A stretch of 64,000 bases of DNA from JARRPM01 sp963792815 (GTDB taxonomy: Bacteria; Pseudomonadota; Gammaproteobacteria; Pseudomonadales; Halieaceae): assembly GCA_963792815.1 (NCBI GenBank), contig CAWBXR010000012.1, positions 372,001-436,000 on the forward strand, given 5' to 3'. Under the pieces are notes generated by a model. The model searched no databases. It was given only the letters and a program-made list of their open reading frames with translations, and had not been told where the DNA came from. Numbering within the stretch: the first letter of the stretch is position 1; every line of letters starts with the position of its first letter. Made by a program: the position numbers and the translations under genes. Below are positions 16,885-26,642 of this stretch, piece by piece.

Positions 16885-18744
16885 TCAGGCGCCGTGCAGG
16901 CCCAGTTGTTTCAGCGCCAGGCGGATCTCCTCGAGAATCGCCGGGTCATCGATAGTGGCTGGCATTTTCCAGGATTCACCGTCGGCGATACTGCGCATGG
17001 TACCGCGCAATATTTTTCCGGACCGGGTCTTGGGAAGGCGCTCAACCACCGCGCACAACTTGAAGGCTGCCACTGGGCCGATCCGGTCACGCACAAGCTG
17101 GATTGCCTCCGCCACAATCTCTGCATTGGGCCGGCTGATCCCCGAGTTCAGCACAAGCAGGCCGAGGGGCAACTGGCCTTTCATGGCGTCGGCAATACCG
17201 ATAACAGCACACTCGGCGACGTCGGGGTGATCTGCCAGTACTTCCTCCATGGCGCCGGTAGAAAGCCGGTGGCCCGCAACATTGATAACATCGTCAGTGC
17301 GGGCCATGACGAATACGTAGCCATTGTCATCGATGTAACCCGCGTCCCCGGTCTCGTAGTAGCCGGGAAACCTGCTGAAATAGGCTTTTACAAAACGATC
17401 CTCAGCATGCCACAGAGTTATGAAGGTGCCCGGGGGGAGCGGCAGTTTGATGACCAGTGCGCCAATCACCCCGGGCTCTACCTGGTTGCCATCTGCGTCC
17501 AGCACCTGTACGTCGTATCCCGGCACAGGCCGCGCCGGAGACCCCGGTACGACAGGCAGCTGTTCTATCCCAAGGCAATTGGCGCAGATCGACCAGCCGG
17601 TCTCGGTCTGCCACCAGTGGTCGATGACCGGCACCTGTAACTGCTGCTGCGCCCACTCCAGTGTGTTGGGGTCACAGCGCTCACCCGCAAGGAACAGGGC
17701 GCGCAACCCGGAGTGATCATAGCGGGCCAGGTACTTGCCTTCCGGGTCTTCTTTCCTGATCGCGCGAAAGGCCGTGGGGGCGGTGAACAGAACCTTTACG
17801 TCGTATTCCTCGATTACGCGCCAGAATGCGCCGGGATCCGGTGTGCCCACCGGCTTGCCCTCATAAATCAGAGTCGTATTGCCATTAAACAGTGGGCCGT
17901 AAACAATATAGGAATGCCCGACCACCCAGCCGACATCTGAGGCCGCCCAGTACACCTCGCCGGGGTGCACGTTATAGATGTTCTTCATACTCCACTTGAG
18001 ACTGACGATACTGCCGCCGGTATCGCGCACCACCCCCTTGGGCTGGCCGGTGGTGCCGGAGGTGTACAGGATATACAGGGGATCATTGGCGTTGACAGGC
18101 ACACAGGGTACGGGAGCGGCGCCGGCCATGGCCTGGGCCCAGTCGAGGTCCCTGCCTTCGACCAGGGACGCCTCCTGCACCGGGCGCTGCAGGATCACGC
18201 ACCCCGAGGGCTTATGGTTTGCCAGCCGGATCGCCTCGTCCAGCAGGGGCTTGTACGCCACCACCCGATTGGGCTCCACACCACAGGATGCCGACACTAT
18301 CAGCTTGGGGGCAGCGTCATCAATTCGCACTGCCAGCTCGTTGCTGGCAAAGCCGCCGAATACCACCGAGTGAATGGCGCCGATCCGCGCGCAGGCGAGC
18401 ATCGAGATAAGCGCCTCGGGTACCATCGGCATGTAGACGATGACCCTGTCGCCCTTCTCCACACCCTGGCTGGCCAACACCCCGGCAAAGCGGGATACCT
18501 CGTCAAGCAGCTGCGCATAGGTGTAACTGCGCTTCGTTGCGGTCACCGGGCTGTCGTAGATAAGCGCTAGCTGGTCGCCCCTGCCCTGCTCCACGTGAAT
18601 GTCCACCGCGTTGTAGCAGGCGTTGGTCACACCATCGGGAAACCAGCGGTTAAATGGGGGGTTGCTGTCGTCCAGCAGCGTGGATGGCGCCTGGTACCAG
18701 TAAATATCGTCGGCGGCACTGCGCCATAATTGGCTGTCGCTCAT
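16885..18744 (-). CDS. prpE: Propionyl-CoA synthetase (propionate-CoA ligase)
   Basis: The 619-residue AMP-forming acyl-CoA synthetase has YTSGTTGQPKGVVRDTGG (P-loop), WWQTETG, YYETGDAGYIDDNG and the C-terminal TRSGKILRGT with the acetylatable catalytic Lys. The N-terminus (NPPFNRWFPDGVTNACYNAV) and the overall length fit PrpE rather than Acs. It activates propionate to propionyl-CoA in the cytoplasm, feeding the methylcitrate or methylmalonyl route. No prpBCD genes are in the window. GGAG lies seven bases before the ATG. The neighbouring aldehyde dehydrogenase is on the same strand but separated by a hairpin. Confidence 0.88.
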   Translation of the reverse strand: MSDSQLWRSAADDIYWYQAPSTLLDDSNPPFNRWFPDGVTNACYNAVDIHVEQGRGDQLALIYDSPVTATKRSYTYAQLLDEVSRFAGVLASQGVEKGDRVIVYMPMVPEALISMLACARIGAIHSVVFGGFASNELAVRIDDAAPKLIVSASCGVEPNRVVAYKPLLDEAIRLANHKPSGCVILQRPVQEASLVEGRDLDWAQAMAGAAPVPCVPVNANDPLYILYTSGTTGQPKGVVRDTGGSIVSLKWSMKNIYNVHPGEVYWAASDVGWVVGHSYIVYGPLFNGNTTLIYEGKPVGTPDPGAFWRVIEEYDVKVLFTAPTAFRAIRKEDPEGKYLARYDHSGLRALFLAGERCDPNTLEWAQQQLQVPVIDHWWQTETGWSICANCLGIEQLPVVPGSPARPVPGYDVQVLDADGNQVEPGVIGALVIKLPLPPGTFITLWHAEDRFVKAYFSRFPGYYETGDAGYIDDNGYVFVMARTDDVINVAGHRLSTGAMEEVLADHPDVAECAVIGIADAMKGQLPLGLLVLNSGISRPNAEIVAEAIQLVRDRIGPVAAFKLCAVVERLPKTRSGKILRGTMRSIADGESWKMPATIDDPAILEEIRLALKQLGLHGA

Positions 18745-18821
18745 AGGGTGGCTCCTCGCGAAATCTGACTGCAGAAACTAGTACGCTAGCCCGGCCATGG
18801 CAATTCGACCAAAGTGCAAGG

Positions 18822-18848
18822 CCGACCGCCCCGGGAAGGGGCGGTCGG
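18822..18848 (-). terminator. Strong hairpin after the aldehyde dehydrogenase gene
   Basis: CCGACCGCCCC and GGGGCGGTCGG form a perfect 11-bp stem around a five-base loop, starting 9 bases past the stop on the minus strand. The following sequence has only isolated T residues. Confidence 0.5.
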
Positions 18849-18856
18849 GTGGGCCG

Positions 18857-20299
18857 TTAACTCTTGAGCTTGACCAGTAAATTGAACACGCGGGTGGCAA
18901 AACCCTTGTAGGGAGGACGCAAAAACTGCAGGGAGGAGAAGCCGGCCTGGTAAAATACCGGCCGCAGCTTGGAGAACGTGACGAAGCCCTCATAGCCGTG
19001 ATAATGGCCCATGCCGCTGGGCCCAACACCGCCGAAGGGAATGTCGTGCTGCGCCACATGAAGCAGCGCATCGTTCACCGTGACCCCGCCCGACATGATG
19101 CGCTCGATGTACATGTCCGCGAGTTTACCGTCATTGGTGAAGGGGTAAAACGCAAGGGGGCGGTCCCTGGCGTTCACGTAATCCACCACTTCCTGCGGGT
19201 CCTTGTAGGTGAGCACCATCAGCAGCGGGCCAAAAGTCTCCCGGTTGCGGATGGTCATGTCCTCGGTGGTGTCCAGCACCAGGTGCAGCGGGAATTTGCG
19301 CTTTTCAATATTCACCTGCTGGTTGCCGTTCAGGTTGATCACCGTGGCGCCCTTTTCTTTCGCGTCTGCCAGGGTGTCGGTCAGGCGCTTGACCGAGCGG
19401 TCATCGATAATCGCTGTGTAATCCGGGTGATTGATGTCGGGGCAGTGTTTCGCCACGTAGGCCTGTGCCTTGGCAATAAAATCCTCACGCTGGGTTTCGT
19501 GCACAAAAACGTAGTCGACGTTGGTACAGATCTGGCCCGCGTTGAACTGCTTGACGAACATGATCCGGCCCACGGCTTTTTCCATTGAGTAGGCGGGGTC
19601 GATGACCGCCGGTGCCTTGCCCCCCAGTTCCAGCACCACGGGGGTCAGGTTCTGGGCGGCGGACGCCATCACCGAGCGACCGGTCTGGCCGGAGCCGGTG
19701 AAAACCAGCAGGTCAAAGGGTATTTTGGAAAACTCGATGCCCACGCCCCCGGTTTCCTCATAGAACTTGAGTTTTTCCTCCGGCAGGTAGTTCGGCGAGA
19801 TCTTCATCAGCAGGCGGGTCAGGTTGATGGAATTTTCCGACATCTTGATCATGGCCCGGTTGCCCGCGGCAAACGCGGCCGCCAGCGGCATGAAGCTGAG
19901 GTTGATGGGGAAATTCCAGGGCACGATGATGCCCACTACCCCCAGTGGCTGGGGGATAACCCGGTTCTTGGCGCCCATGAACATGCTCTGGTCCACATGG
20001 CGCTTCTGTACCTTGGTCCATTTCTTGAGATTCTTGATGGCGTCGTTGATGCCGTCGGTAACCGAGATGATCTCGGCGAACTGGGTCTCGTGACGGGAGC
20101 GGTTGCTGTAGTCCTGGCTGATGGCGGTGATAATCGCTTCCCGGTTCTCATTGATCATCCGCTTCAGGTTCTCCAGGTCCTGCCTGCGCTGGGCCAGGTC
20201 GGGATTCGGGGCGGCGAGGTACAGGGCCCGCTGTTTCTCGAAGTGGCTGTACAACATGCGGCCGGTATCTGTCTGCAGGTTCGCCTCTATCGCTGTCAT
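18857..20299 (-). CDS. Coniferyl-aldehyde-type NAD(P)-dependent aldehyde dehydrogenase
   Basis: The 480-residue class 3-like ALDH shows PWNFPINLSFMPLAAAFAAGN, FTGSGQTGRSVM, LELGGKAPAVI with the general-base Glu, and FNAGQICTNVDYV with the nucleophilic Cys. The end SSLQFLRPPYKGFATRVFNL is basic and amphipathic, as in coniferyl and fatty-aldehyde dehydrogenases that associate with membranes. It oxidises aldehydes to acids; long-chain or aromatic aldehydes are the likely substrates. GAGGA precedes the ATG. The role fits oxidation of alcohols and aldehydes produced by the nearby CYP153, an inference from context. Confidence 0.8.
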   Translation of the reverse strand: MTAIEANLQTDTGRMLYSHFEKQRALYLAAPNPDLAQRRQDLENLKRMINENREAIITAISQDYSNRSRHETQFAEIISVTDGINDAIKNLKKWTKVQKRHVDQSMFMGAKNRVIPQPLGVVGIIVPWNFPINLSFMPLAAAFAAGNRAMIKMSENSINLTRLLMKISPNYLPEEKLKFYEETGGVGIEFSKIPFDLLVFTGSGQTGRSVMASAAQNLTPVVLELGGKAPAVIDPAYSMEKAVGRIMFVKQFNAGQICTNVDYVFVHETQREDFIAKAQAYVAKHCPDINHPDYTAIIDDRSVKRLTDTLADAKEKGATVINLNGNQQVNIEKRKFPLHLVLDTTEDMTIRNRETFGPLLMVLTYKDPQEVVDYVNARDRPLAFYPFTNDGKLADMYIERIMSGGVTVNDALLHVAQHDIPFGGVGPSGMGHYHGYEGFVTFSKLRPVFYQAGFSSLQFLRPPYKGFATRVFNLLVKLKS

Positions 20300-20484
20300 G
20301 TGCTTGTCCTCGCTTGAAAACTCAGTTGGTAAGTAGACCGGTGATTATCGATCATTTTTCCTGAAAATCAGCACCCGGGCTTCGGAAATCGCGTCAATTA
20401 TCGGTCATTTACGGCCAAAAACGCCGTCGCCGCCGCAGTCCTCGCATCCGGCGGGCCCGCGGGCCAAACGACTCGCTTACAACA

Positions 20485-20944
20485 TTATAGCCCCCGGGGC
20501 TGTGGCACGCGATCCACCAGCAAACCGGCGGCGCGCAAGCGGGGCAATTCAATCGCGGGGCAGCGGTCGAGTACAACCGTCAGCCCGGCCTTCTCGGCGG
20601 CCTCGGCCGCAGCGATATCCACCACACCCAGCTGGGTCCAGAGAACACGCTGCGCCAATCGCAGTGGCCTCCGCCACTATCCCCTGCAGGTAGTGCGACT
20701 GGCGAAAAACATCCACCATGTCGATGGGCACGGGAATCGAGGCCAGGTCGGGATAGACCGTGCGCCCGAGTAATTTCTGTCCCGCGAGGCCGGGGTTCAC
20801 CGGATACACCTCATAACCATTGGCCAACAGGAACGCCATCACTTCATGACTGGGCCTGGTGGGCTTGTGGCTGGCCCCCACCAAGGCGATGGTCCGGGTC
20901 GAACCGAGCACCCCTGCAATATCGCTATCTGCGGTCAGCGGCAT
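20485..20944 (-). pseudogene. CoA-binding domain protein (YccU-like), frameshifted
   Basis: The N-terminal two thirds (TIALVGASHKPTRPSHEVMA, GYEVYPVNPGLAGQKLLGR, IDMVDVFRQS) is a Rossmann CoA-binding domain. At about 20656 the frame shifts. The expected continuation (RVLWTQLGVVDIAAAEAAEK, GLTVVLDRCPAIELPRL) is present in another frame down to a stop at 20485. The lesion looks like loss of two bases from a CG repeat. Restored length would be about 154 residues. The start lies five bases beyond the enoyl-CoA hydratase stop, so it is the third gene of the DUF3604 operon. Function of the family is unknown. Confidence 0.7.
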
Positions 20945-20948
20945 CGGC

Positions 20949-21794
20949 TCAGGCGTCACCCCAGACCGGGCTGCGCTTTTCCAGGAATGCCCGGGTACCC
21001 TCCGCCGCATCAACGGACAGCAGTCCCTTCACCATGGCCTCGGTGGCGAAAGCAAAGGCCTGCTCCAGCGGCATATCAACCTGCCGGTAAAAAGTCTCCT
21101 TGCCGGCCCGGATCGCCTGGGCAGAACGGGAGGCGATGCGCCCGGCCAGTTGCTCGACCGCGGCGTGCAGGTCAGCCGCCGGCACCGCTTCATTCACCAG
21201 CCCGAATCGCACCGCGTCAGCCGCCGGGATCATCTCCCCGGTCAGTGCCATTGCCATGGCATGCTTGCGATGGATATTGCGTCCTATCCCCACCAGGGGC
21301 GTGGTGCAGAAGGTGCCAATATTGACCCCCGGTGTACAGAAACTTGCCTGGTCACTGGCCAGGGCCATATCACAGGCGGAGACCAGCTGGCAGCCGGCGG
21401 CGGTCGCTGTACCCTGCACGCAGGCGATGATCGCCTTGGGCGAGTGGACGATCGCCAGCATCATGGCGGCGCAGTCATCCAGCACCTGGCGGACCCGCAC
21501 GGCGCGCTGCTCGTCGGTTTCACCCGGGCGCGGGCTCATCTCGCGCAGATCATGCCCCGCGGAAAAAACCGGTCCGCTGCCTGCCAGCACCACCACCCTC
21601 ACCTGTGGATTGGCGCCCGCAGCGGCGATAGCACTGGACAGTGCCGCGATCATGCCGCTGGACAGCGGGTTGCGCTGCCCGGGCCGGTTCAGGGTCAACC
21701 ACTGCACATGCCCCTGCAGTTGTTCCAGCACATAGGGTGCCGCCACTGCGCCCGCGGAGTCCTTGTCGGTATTCAGCCTGTTCACGTTATTCAT
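20949..21794 (-). CDS. Enoyl-CoA hydratase/isomerase family protein
   Basis: The 281-residue crotonase-fold protein has VWF-like strand VQWLTLNRPGQRNPLS, FSAGHDLREM (first oxyanion loop) and GTATAAGCQLVSACDMALA (second oxyanion loop). SFCTPGVNIGTFCTTP follows where hydratases keep a catalytic Glu. The pattern resembles the ECHDC3-like group, whose reaction is not firmly established. It probably acts on an acyl-CoA. GGGAGG lies eight bases before the ATG and overlaps the end of the DUF3604 gene, indicating translational coupling. Confidence 0.8.
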   Translation of the reverse strand: MNNVNRLNTDKDSAGAVAAPYVLEQLQGHVQWLTLNRPGQRNPLSSGMIAALSSAIAAAGANPQVRVVVLAGSGPVFSAGHDLREMSPRPGETDEQRAVRVRQVLDDCAAMMLAIVHSPKAIIACVQGTATAAGCQLVSACDMALASDQASFCTPGVNIGTFCTTPLVGIGRNIHRKHAMAMALTGEMIPAADAVRFGLVNEAVPAADLHAAVEQLAGRIASRSAQAIRAGKETFYRQVDMPLEQAFAFATEAMVKGLLSVDAAEGTRAFLEKRSPVWGDA

Positions 21795-21799
21795 CCCGG

Positions 21800-23651
21800 T
21801 TACCTCCCTGCGGCTGCCAGTTCGGCGCGCTCTGGCCGGTACCAGATCGGCGAGGTGAATGCGCGCTCCTGGATACTGGCGGGCAGCCCGGCGGGCACCG
21901 GCACGCCCAGTTTGGCCGCGTCGTAGGTGCTCCAGCGAGGGGTGGGAATCTCGAGCACCCGGACATAGTAAAACGCATGCAGCTTGGGATCGAACTCCGG
22001 GTCACTCCAGAATACGGCCAGCTCGGCAGCGCCGATGCTATTGTCGTAAGTGGCTTTGCCCACATCCACCGTATCGCCCAGCGGGGGCAACTTCCCTTCG
22101 TCGTTGAGCCGGCGGTCACCGGCCCATGTTACGTTGTAGATCTTCTCCTGCTGGGTACCGTCCGCATCCAGCCAGCCCTTGACGATCTGGATGCGATCGA
22201 GGTTGCCGCTGTCAGCCGCCTTGGTGGCCCATACCAGGAACGAGGGCGCACTTTGTTTGCCCGGGCCCTGCAGGGTGCCGCCCATGGGCACACCCTTGGC
22301 ATAGCCGCGAGCAACGAAATCAGCACTGGCGACGTCTTTCGCGCCGAAGGACCAGCCACCGAAAAAACGTACCTTGATCTGGGGGCCGGTCGTGCCGAAG
22401 GTCTCGCGCCGCAACATGGCGTCATAAATAGCTTCCCGGGTATTTTCCGCCGCCCAGACGCCCGCCAGGCCACCGGAACTGAATTCCCTCACCTGCTGGA
22501 CCTGGGACGCGGGCTGGCCCTTTACCCCTTCCAGGCGGTGCCGGGGGTCATTCTCAAAAGCGAACTTGCCGGTGTAGTTGTACTCCTCGTTGCTAGCCGC
22601 GGCGTTGTGGGTGTCGGTGTCACCGATGAAACCGTAGTGGAAGGGGTTGCCCATCCCCCGGGCATCAAAGGCCAGGCCGTCGAGCAGCGCCTGGCGGGCG
22701 AAGCTGCCCTTGCGATGGGTGGGCCGCAGGCCGTCCGCCGACAGGGTGTAGTCCCACTGCTCAAAGCCCGCGAATTCGTCATTGGGGGACAGAACCGGGT
22801 TGGTCTCCGAGGTTCCCTTGATCTGGGTGATCTCGTACAGCGGTTCGTTTTCCTCCCGGGTGCGGATATAGGCTTCACTCAGGGGCTTGCCATCCTGGGT
22901 CTGCAGGGAGAACATCAGGCCATCGCTGGCATTGCCGTTGTGCGGAATGGCAAGCAGGGTCGCGCCCTTGCCGCGCTGCTCACCCATCCAGGCCCAGAGG
23001 TGTTCGGGGTCGGTTGAGTCAAGCGATGACAGGGCCATTTCCGGCAGATTTTTCGAGTCTCTGAACAGCACGATCCGGTGCAGATTGCGCATCTCGGGGT
23101 TCGCCGACCACTCGAAGGCGGGAAATGTGGTGAACTCGCCCGGCTTGTAATAGGCATCCGCGGTAGCCGCGATCTCTTTCCATACCGTACTGTTCACCTG
23201 CGGATCGTTAAGCGCCGGGTCTGATTTACCCATGCTGAATTCGCGCAGCACTTTGGCAAAGGTCTGCATGCGGATGTTCTGGTCCTGCGCCGTAATACCG
23301 GCGGCAAGGGGCAGCTTGCTCAATGGGTTGGAGGGGTCCTCCATCAGCTTGAAGACGCCCATCCACTCGGCGTGGTCGGACACGGCATAGAAGTCCAGTG
23401 GCTCCTTTATCTGCAGGTCGGGACCACCGCCGCCGCCGGGGATTGCCTTGCCCTGTGCCCACTGGTAGGCGTGGGCCGGCGAGGTCAGGGTGCCGTTGGT
23501 ATAGGCGTCGAAGGAGTAACTGGTGTGCACGTGCACCGCGCCAAAATAGGCATTGGAGGCGGTTGGCGGTCGGTTCGGCCGCCAGCGCTGTCGAGAGCGG
23601 CAGCGCCATGGACAGTGCGCTTGCCAGGTAACGACGGGGTGCGCGATTCAT
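21800..23651 (-). CDS. DUF3604 domain protein with signal peptide, frameshifted near residue 30
   Basis: The start at 23651 (AGGAGA nine bases upstream) gives a signal peptide ending STALAAE. A one-base shift near 23558-23566 then separates it from the frame encoding NAYFGAVHVHTSYSFDAYTN and the rest, about 590 residues. The HVHTSYSFD and VSDHAEWMG stretches resemble the metal-binding histidine and aspartate motifs of the PHP-like hydrolase fold, suggesting a secreted metal-dependent hydrolase (inference). DUF3604 proteins are abundant in marine gammaproteobacteria, with no proven substrate. It heads an operon with the enoyl-CoA hydratase and CoA-binding protein, divergent from CYP153. Confidence 0.75.
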
Positions 23652-23892
23652 CGGGTATTCTCCTGATTTTTATGTGCGGCGGGCGGGCCCGGCATGCGTC
23701 GGCATGGTCACGTTATTCTCCACCGTCCCTGGAGTGTAGCGATCTGCCGCCGCGACGCAAGCAGGGATACGGGCCGAAAGCTGCGGCGAGTCCATTCCTG
23801 ACGAGGATACCCTGCGTCTAGGCCGGCTTGGCCAAAGGGACCTGCATGACCTACACTGGCTCGGAGCCATCGCAAATAAATGAGTGATCAGC

Positions 23893-25152
23893 ATGTCGGA
23901 CGAACGCCCCATCTACACCGAAGACCAGGTCAATGTGGACCCCTACTCCGTGCCACTGGCGGACATCAACGTGGCCAACCCCTTCCTGTTTTCCCACGAT
24001 GTACACGAAGCCTGGTTCAAGCGCCTGCGGGATGAGGCGCCGGTGCACTACTGCGCCGAAAGTTTTTTTGGCCCCTACTGGTCGGTCACCCGCTACGACG
24101 ACATTATGACCGTCGACACTTCCCACGATGTCTTCTCCTCGGAACCCACCATCATCATCAGCGACCCCCTGGAAGATTTCCCCCTGCCCATGTTCATCGC
24201 CATGGACAGGCCCAAGCACGACGAGCAGCGCAAGGTGGTTGCGCCAGTCACCGGCCCCGAGAACCTGCGGAATTTCGAACCCATCATCCGCGAGCGCACC
24301 AGTGATGTGCTGGACCATTTACCCATGGGCGAGACCTTCAACTGGGTGGACAAGGTCTCCATCGAGCTCACCACCCGGATGCTGGCGACCCTGTTTGACT
24401 TTCCCTTCGAGGAGCGCGCGAAACTGACCTACTGGTCCGACATCGCCACTGCGGTCCCCGGCATGGGGCTGATTGACTCGGACGACGAGCGCAAGGCCAT
24501 ACTGCTCGAATGCCTGGAGTATTTCACGGGCCTGTGGAACGAACGGGTAAAGGCCCCGCCCAGCAACGACCTGATATCCATGCTGGCCCACGGCGAGGCA
24601 ACCAAAGACATGGGACCGGTAGAGTACCTGGGCAACCTGATTCTGCTGATCGTCGGTGGCAACGACACGACCCGCAACACGATGAGCGCGAGTGTCCTCA
24701 ACCTCGCCAACAACCCCGAGCAGTTCAGGCGGCTGGTCGCGGACCAGTCACTGATTCCCAGCATGGTGGCCGAGACGATACGCTGGCAGACCCCCCTGGC
24801 GCATATGCGCCGCACCGCCAAATTCGACACGGAGCTGGCGGGCCAGCAGATAAAGGCGGGGGACAAGGTGGTCATGTGGTACGTGTCCGGCAATCGCGAC
24901 GAGCGTGTTTTCGACAACCCCCACGATTTCATCATCGACCGGGCCAACGTGCGCAAACACCTGGCCTTTGGTTTTGGCATACACCGCTGCATGGGCAACC
25001 GGCTGGCGGAATTACAGCTCAAGGTGCTGTGGGAGGAGATCCTGAAGCGCTTCGAGCGCATCGAGGTTGTGGGGGATGCTGAACGGTCGGTGTCGACCTT
25101 CGTGCACGGCTATACCGCGCTACCGGTGATCGTGCACCCGCGCAAGAGCTGA
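23893..25152 (+). CDS. CYP153-family cytochrome P450 (alkane/fatty acid terminal hydroxylase)
   Basis: The 419-residue P450 has the I-helix GGNDTTRN, the K-helix ETIRW with TPLAHMRRTA, and the haem-Cys loop FGFGIHRCMGNRLAELQ. NPFLFSHDVHEAWFKRLRDE, FGPYWSVTRYDDI and FIAMDRPKHDEQR match CYP153 sequences closely as I recall them. CYP153 enzymes hydroxylate the terminal carbon of medium-chain alkanes or fatty acids and are soluble. They need ferredoxin and ferredoxin reductase; neither gene is adjacent here. A GTG nine bases upstream is the alternative start. The gene is divergent from the DUF3604 operon. Confidence 0.85.
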   Translation: MSDERPIYTEDQVNVDPYSVPLADINVANPFLFSHDVHEAWFKRLRDEAPVHYCAESFFGPYWSVTRYDDIMTVDTSHDVFSSEPTIIISDPLEDFPLPMFIAMDRPKHDEQRKVVAPVTGPENLRNFEPIIRERTSDVLDHLPMGETFNWVDKVSIELTTRMLATLFDFPFEERAKLTYWSDIATAVPGMGLIDSDDERKAILLECLEYFTGLWNERVKAPPSNDLISMLAHGEATKDMGPVEYLGNLILLIVGGNDTTRNTMSASVLNLANNPEQFRRLVADQSLIPSMVAETIRWQTPLAHMRRTAKFDTELAGQQIKAGDKVVMWYVSGNRDERVFDNPHDFIIDRANVRKHLAFGFGIHRCMGNRLAELQLKVLWEEILKRFERIEVVGDAERSVSTFVHGYTALPVIVHPRKS

Positions 25153-25162
25153 GCCGCGGCAC

Positions 25163-26528
25163 CTATGCCGCCACCAGCACGCGCTGGATCTCCCGCGCGA
25201 TAAGCCACAGGCGGTCCTGCCCCCAGGCCCAGACCACGGTCTTGCCCCGGGCGTCCAGCAGGCGGAAGGTCGGCACGCCCCAGGAACCGAACCCGTACAT
25301 GGCCTGGCGGTTTTCCTCGAAGCGTGGCTGCCAGTCCCGGTTGTCGATCACCGCCTGGGCGTCCTCCCAGGACAGTCCCGCCGCTTCCACGACCTGGCGC
25401 AAGCCGCCGTCCCTGCTGGTGTTGACGCCACGGTAGAAGGCGGCCCGCAGAAACTCACTGACAAGCGCCACTGCCCTGCCCTGTTTTTCGGCCCACTCGT
25501 ACAGGGAATAACAACGCCGCACCGGCTCCCCGATAGGGTCGTAGATATCGCCAAAATCGAGCCCCAGCGCCCTGGCCTCCCGCGTGGCATCAGCAAAAAT
25601 ATACAGTCCTTTTTCCCGGGTGGCCGGGACTCCGCGCATCACCATTGGCAGCACCGGGCGCAGCGCCACGCGAACACCGGTGCGCTCGGCCAGCTGGACC
25701 GCCTTGTCGAAGATGACCGCGGTGTAGGGGCTGCGCAACGATGCGTATATCTCGAGGGTAAGGCTGCCGTTGGCCTGGTAGCTGCCCGCATCGATAGGGG
25801 GGACGCGGAAACAGCGGTGCCGCTCCGTCGCCAAGGCCCAGGTCGCCCCAGCGTCGCTCCAGGTGGTAGAGGCGATCGACGCCCCAGTACCAGACGCCAC
25901 CGTAGTAAAACATGCCGCCCGAGTAGTGCTTCAGCTCTGCCCGCCTTGCCGTTCCCGCGGCCAGTGCCTGGGCGGCCTGTTGTTCTGAGGTACTGCCGTA
26001 TTGCCCGGCCAGGCTCTCCAGGGCGGAAGCATCCCCGGCCAGCAGTGCACTGCCCACCGCAACCGCGGCGGCGGAAAAATCAGCCGCGCTTACCGCCGCC
26101 AGGATACAGTTGGCCTTAAGGCACAGGGACTGTTCCGGGGCCGGTGTGTCCGCCGGGTATTCCAGCCCGTAGTGGGGCGCCACCAGGGCCGCGTCGTAGC
26201 GGCCGAGGGCGGGCAATAACTCGGGTTCAGGGAGGTTGTCGCCACTGGGACCCGCCACCAGGTGGGGGACCAGTTGCACGCCGTAACGCGCCAGTAGCGG
26301 CTGCAGGGCCTGGGCCGCCAGGTGGCTGTAGGCGTCGTCCACCTGGTGAAAATACTCGAGGGTATGCGGCAAGCCGGCTTTCACCCGCTCCCGCTCTGCC
26401 CTGGCCTGCAACTTCTCCAATCCGCCGGGCCTGACCAGCCAGGAGATCAGCCTGGAGGTGAGCCAACGGCGCAGGCGGCTGGGATCCATGGTGGCGGCGC
26501 CACCCTGCTCCTTGAACTGTTCTGTCAT
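25163..26528 (-). pseudogene. Tandem DsbA-like (thioredoxin-fold) protein, frameshifted in the middle
   Basis: Two thioredoxin-fold DsbA/HCCA-isomerase-type domains lie in succession. The first is at about residues 45-230 (EYFHQVDDAYSHLAAQALQP, HYSGGMFYYGGVWYWGVDRL). The second begins SLTLEIYASLRSPYTAVIFD and ends MYGFGSWGVPTFRLLD plus VWAWGQDRLWLI. The frame changes at about 25797-25808; deleting one G joins GDGAAPLF to RVPPIDAGSYQ, giving about 454 residues. Neither domain has the CxxC pair; the positions read VDDAYSH and LRSPYTA. Disulfide chemistry is unlikely, and a GST-kappa or HCCA-isomerase-like role is possible. It ends 10 bases from the CYP153 stop, convergent. Confidence 0.7.
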
Positions 26529-26642
26529 AGTGCTGCCTATCCGGGATATTTAGCCAAGGGGCCGGCGGTCGCTCCACAGCCACAACCCGTCGGGTGCTGA
26601 GCCGGCTCCCCGGCTTGGCTTTGATTGCTCGCTTGTGCTTGA

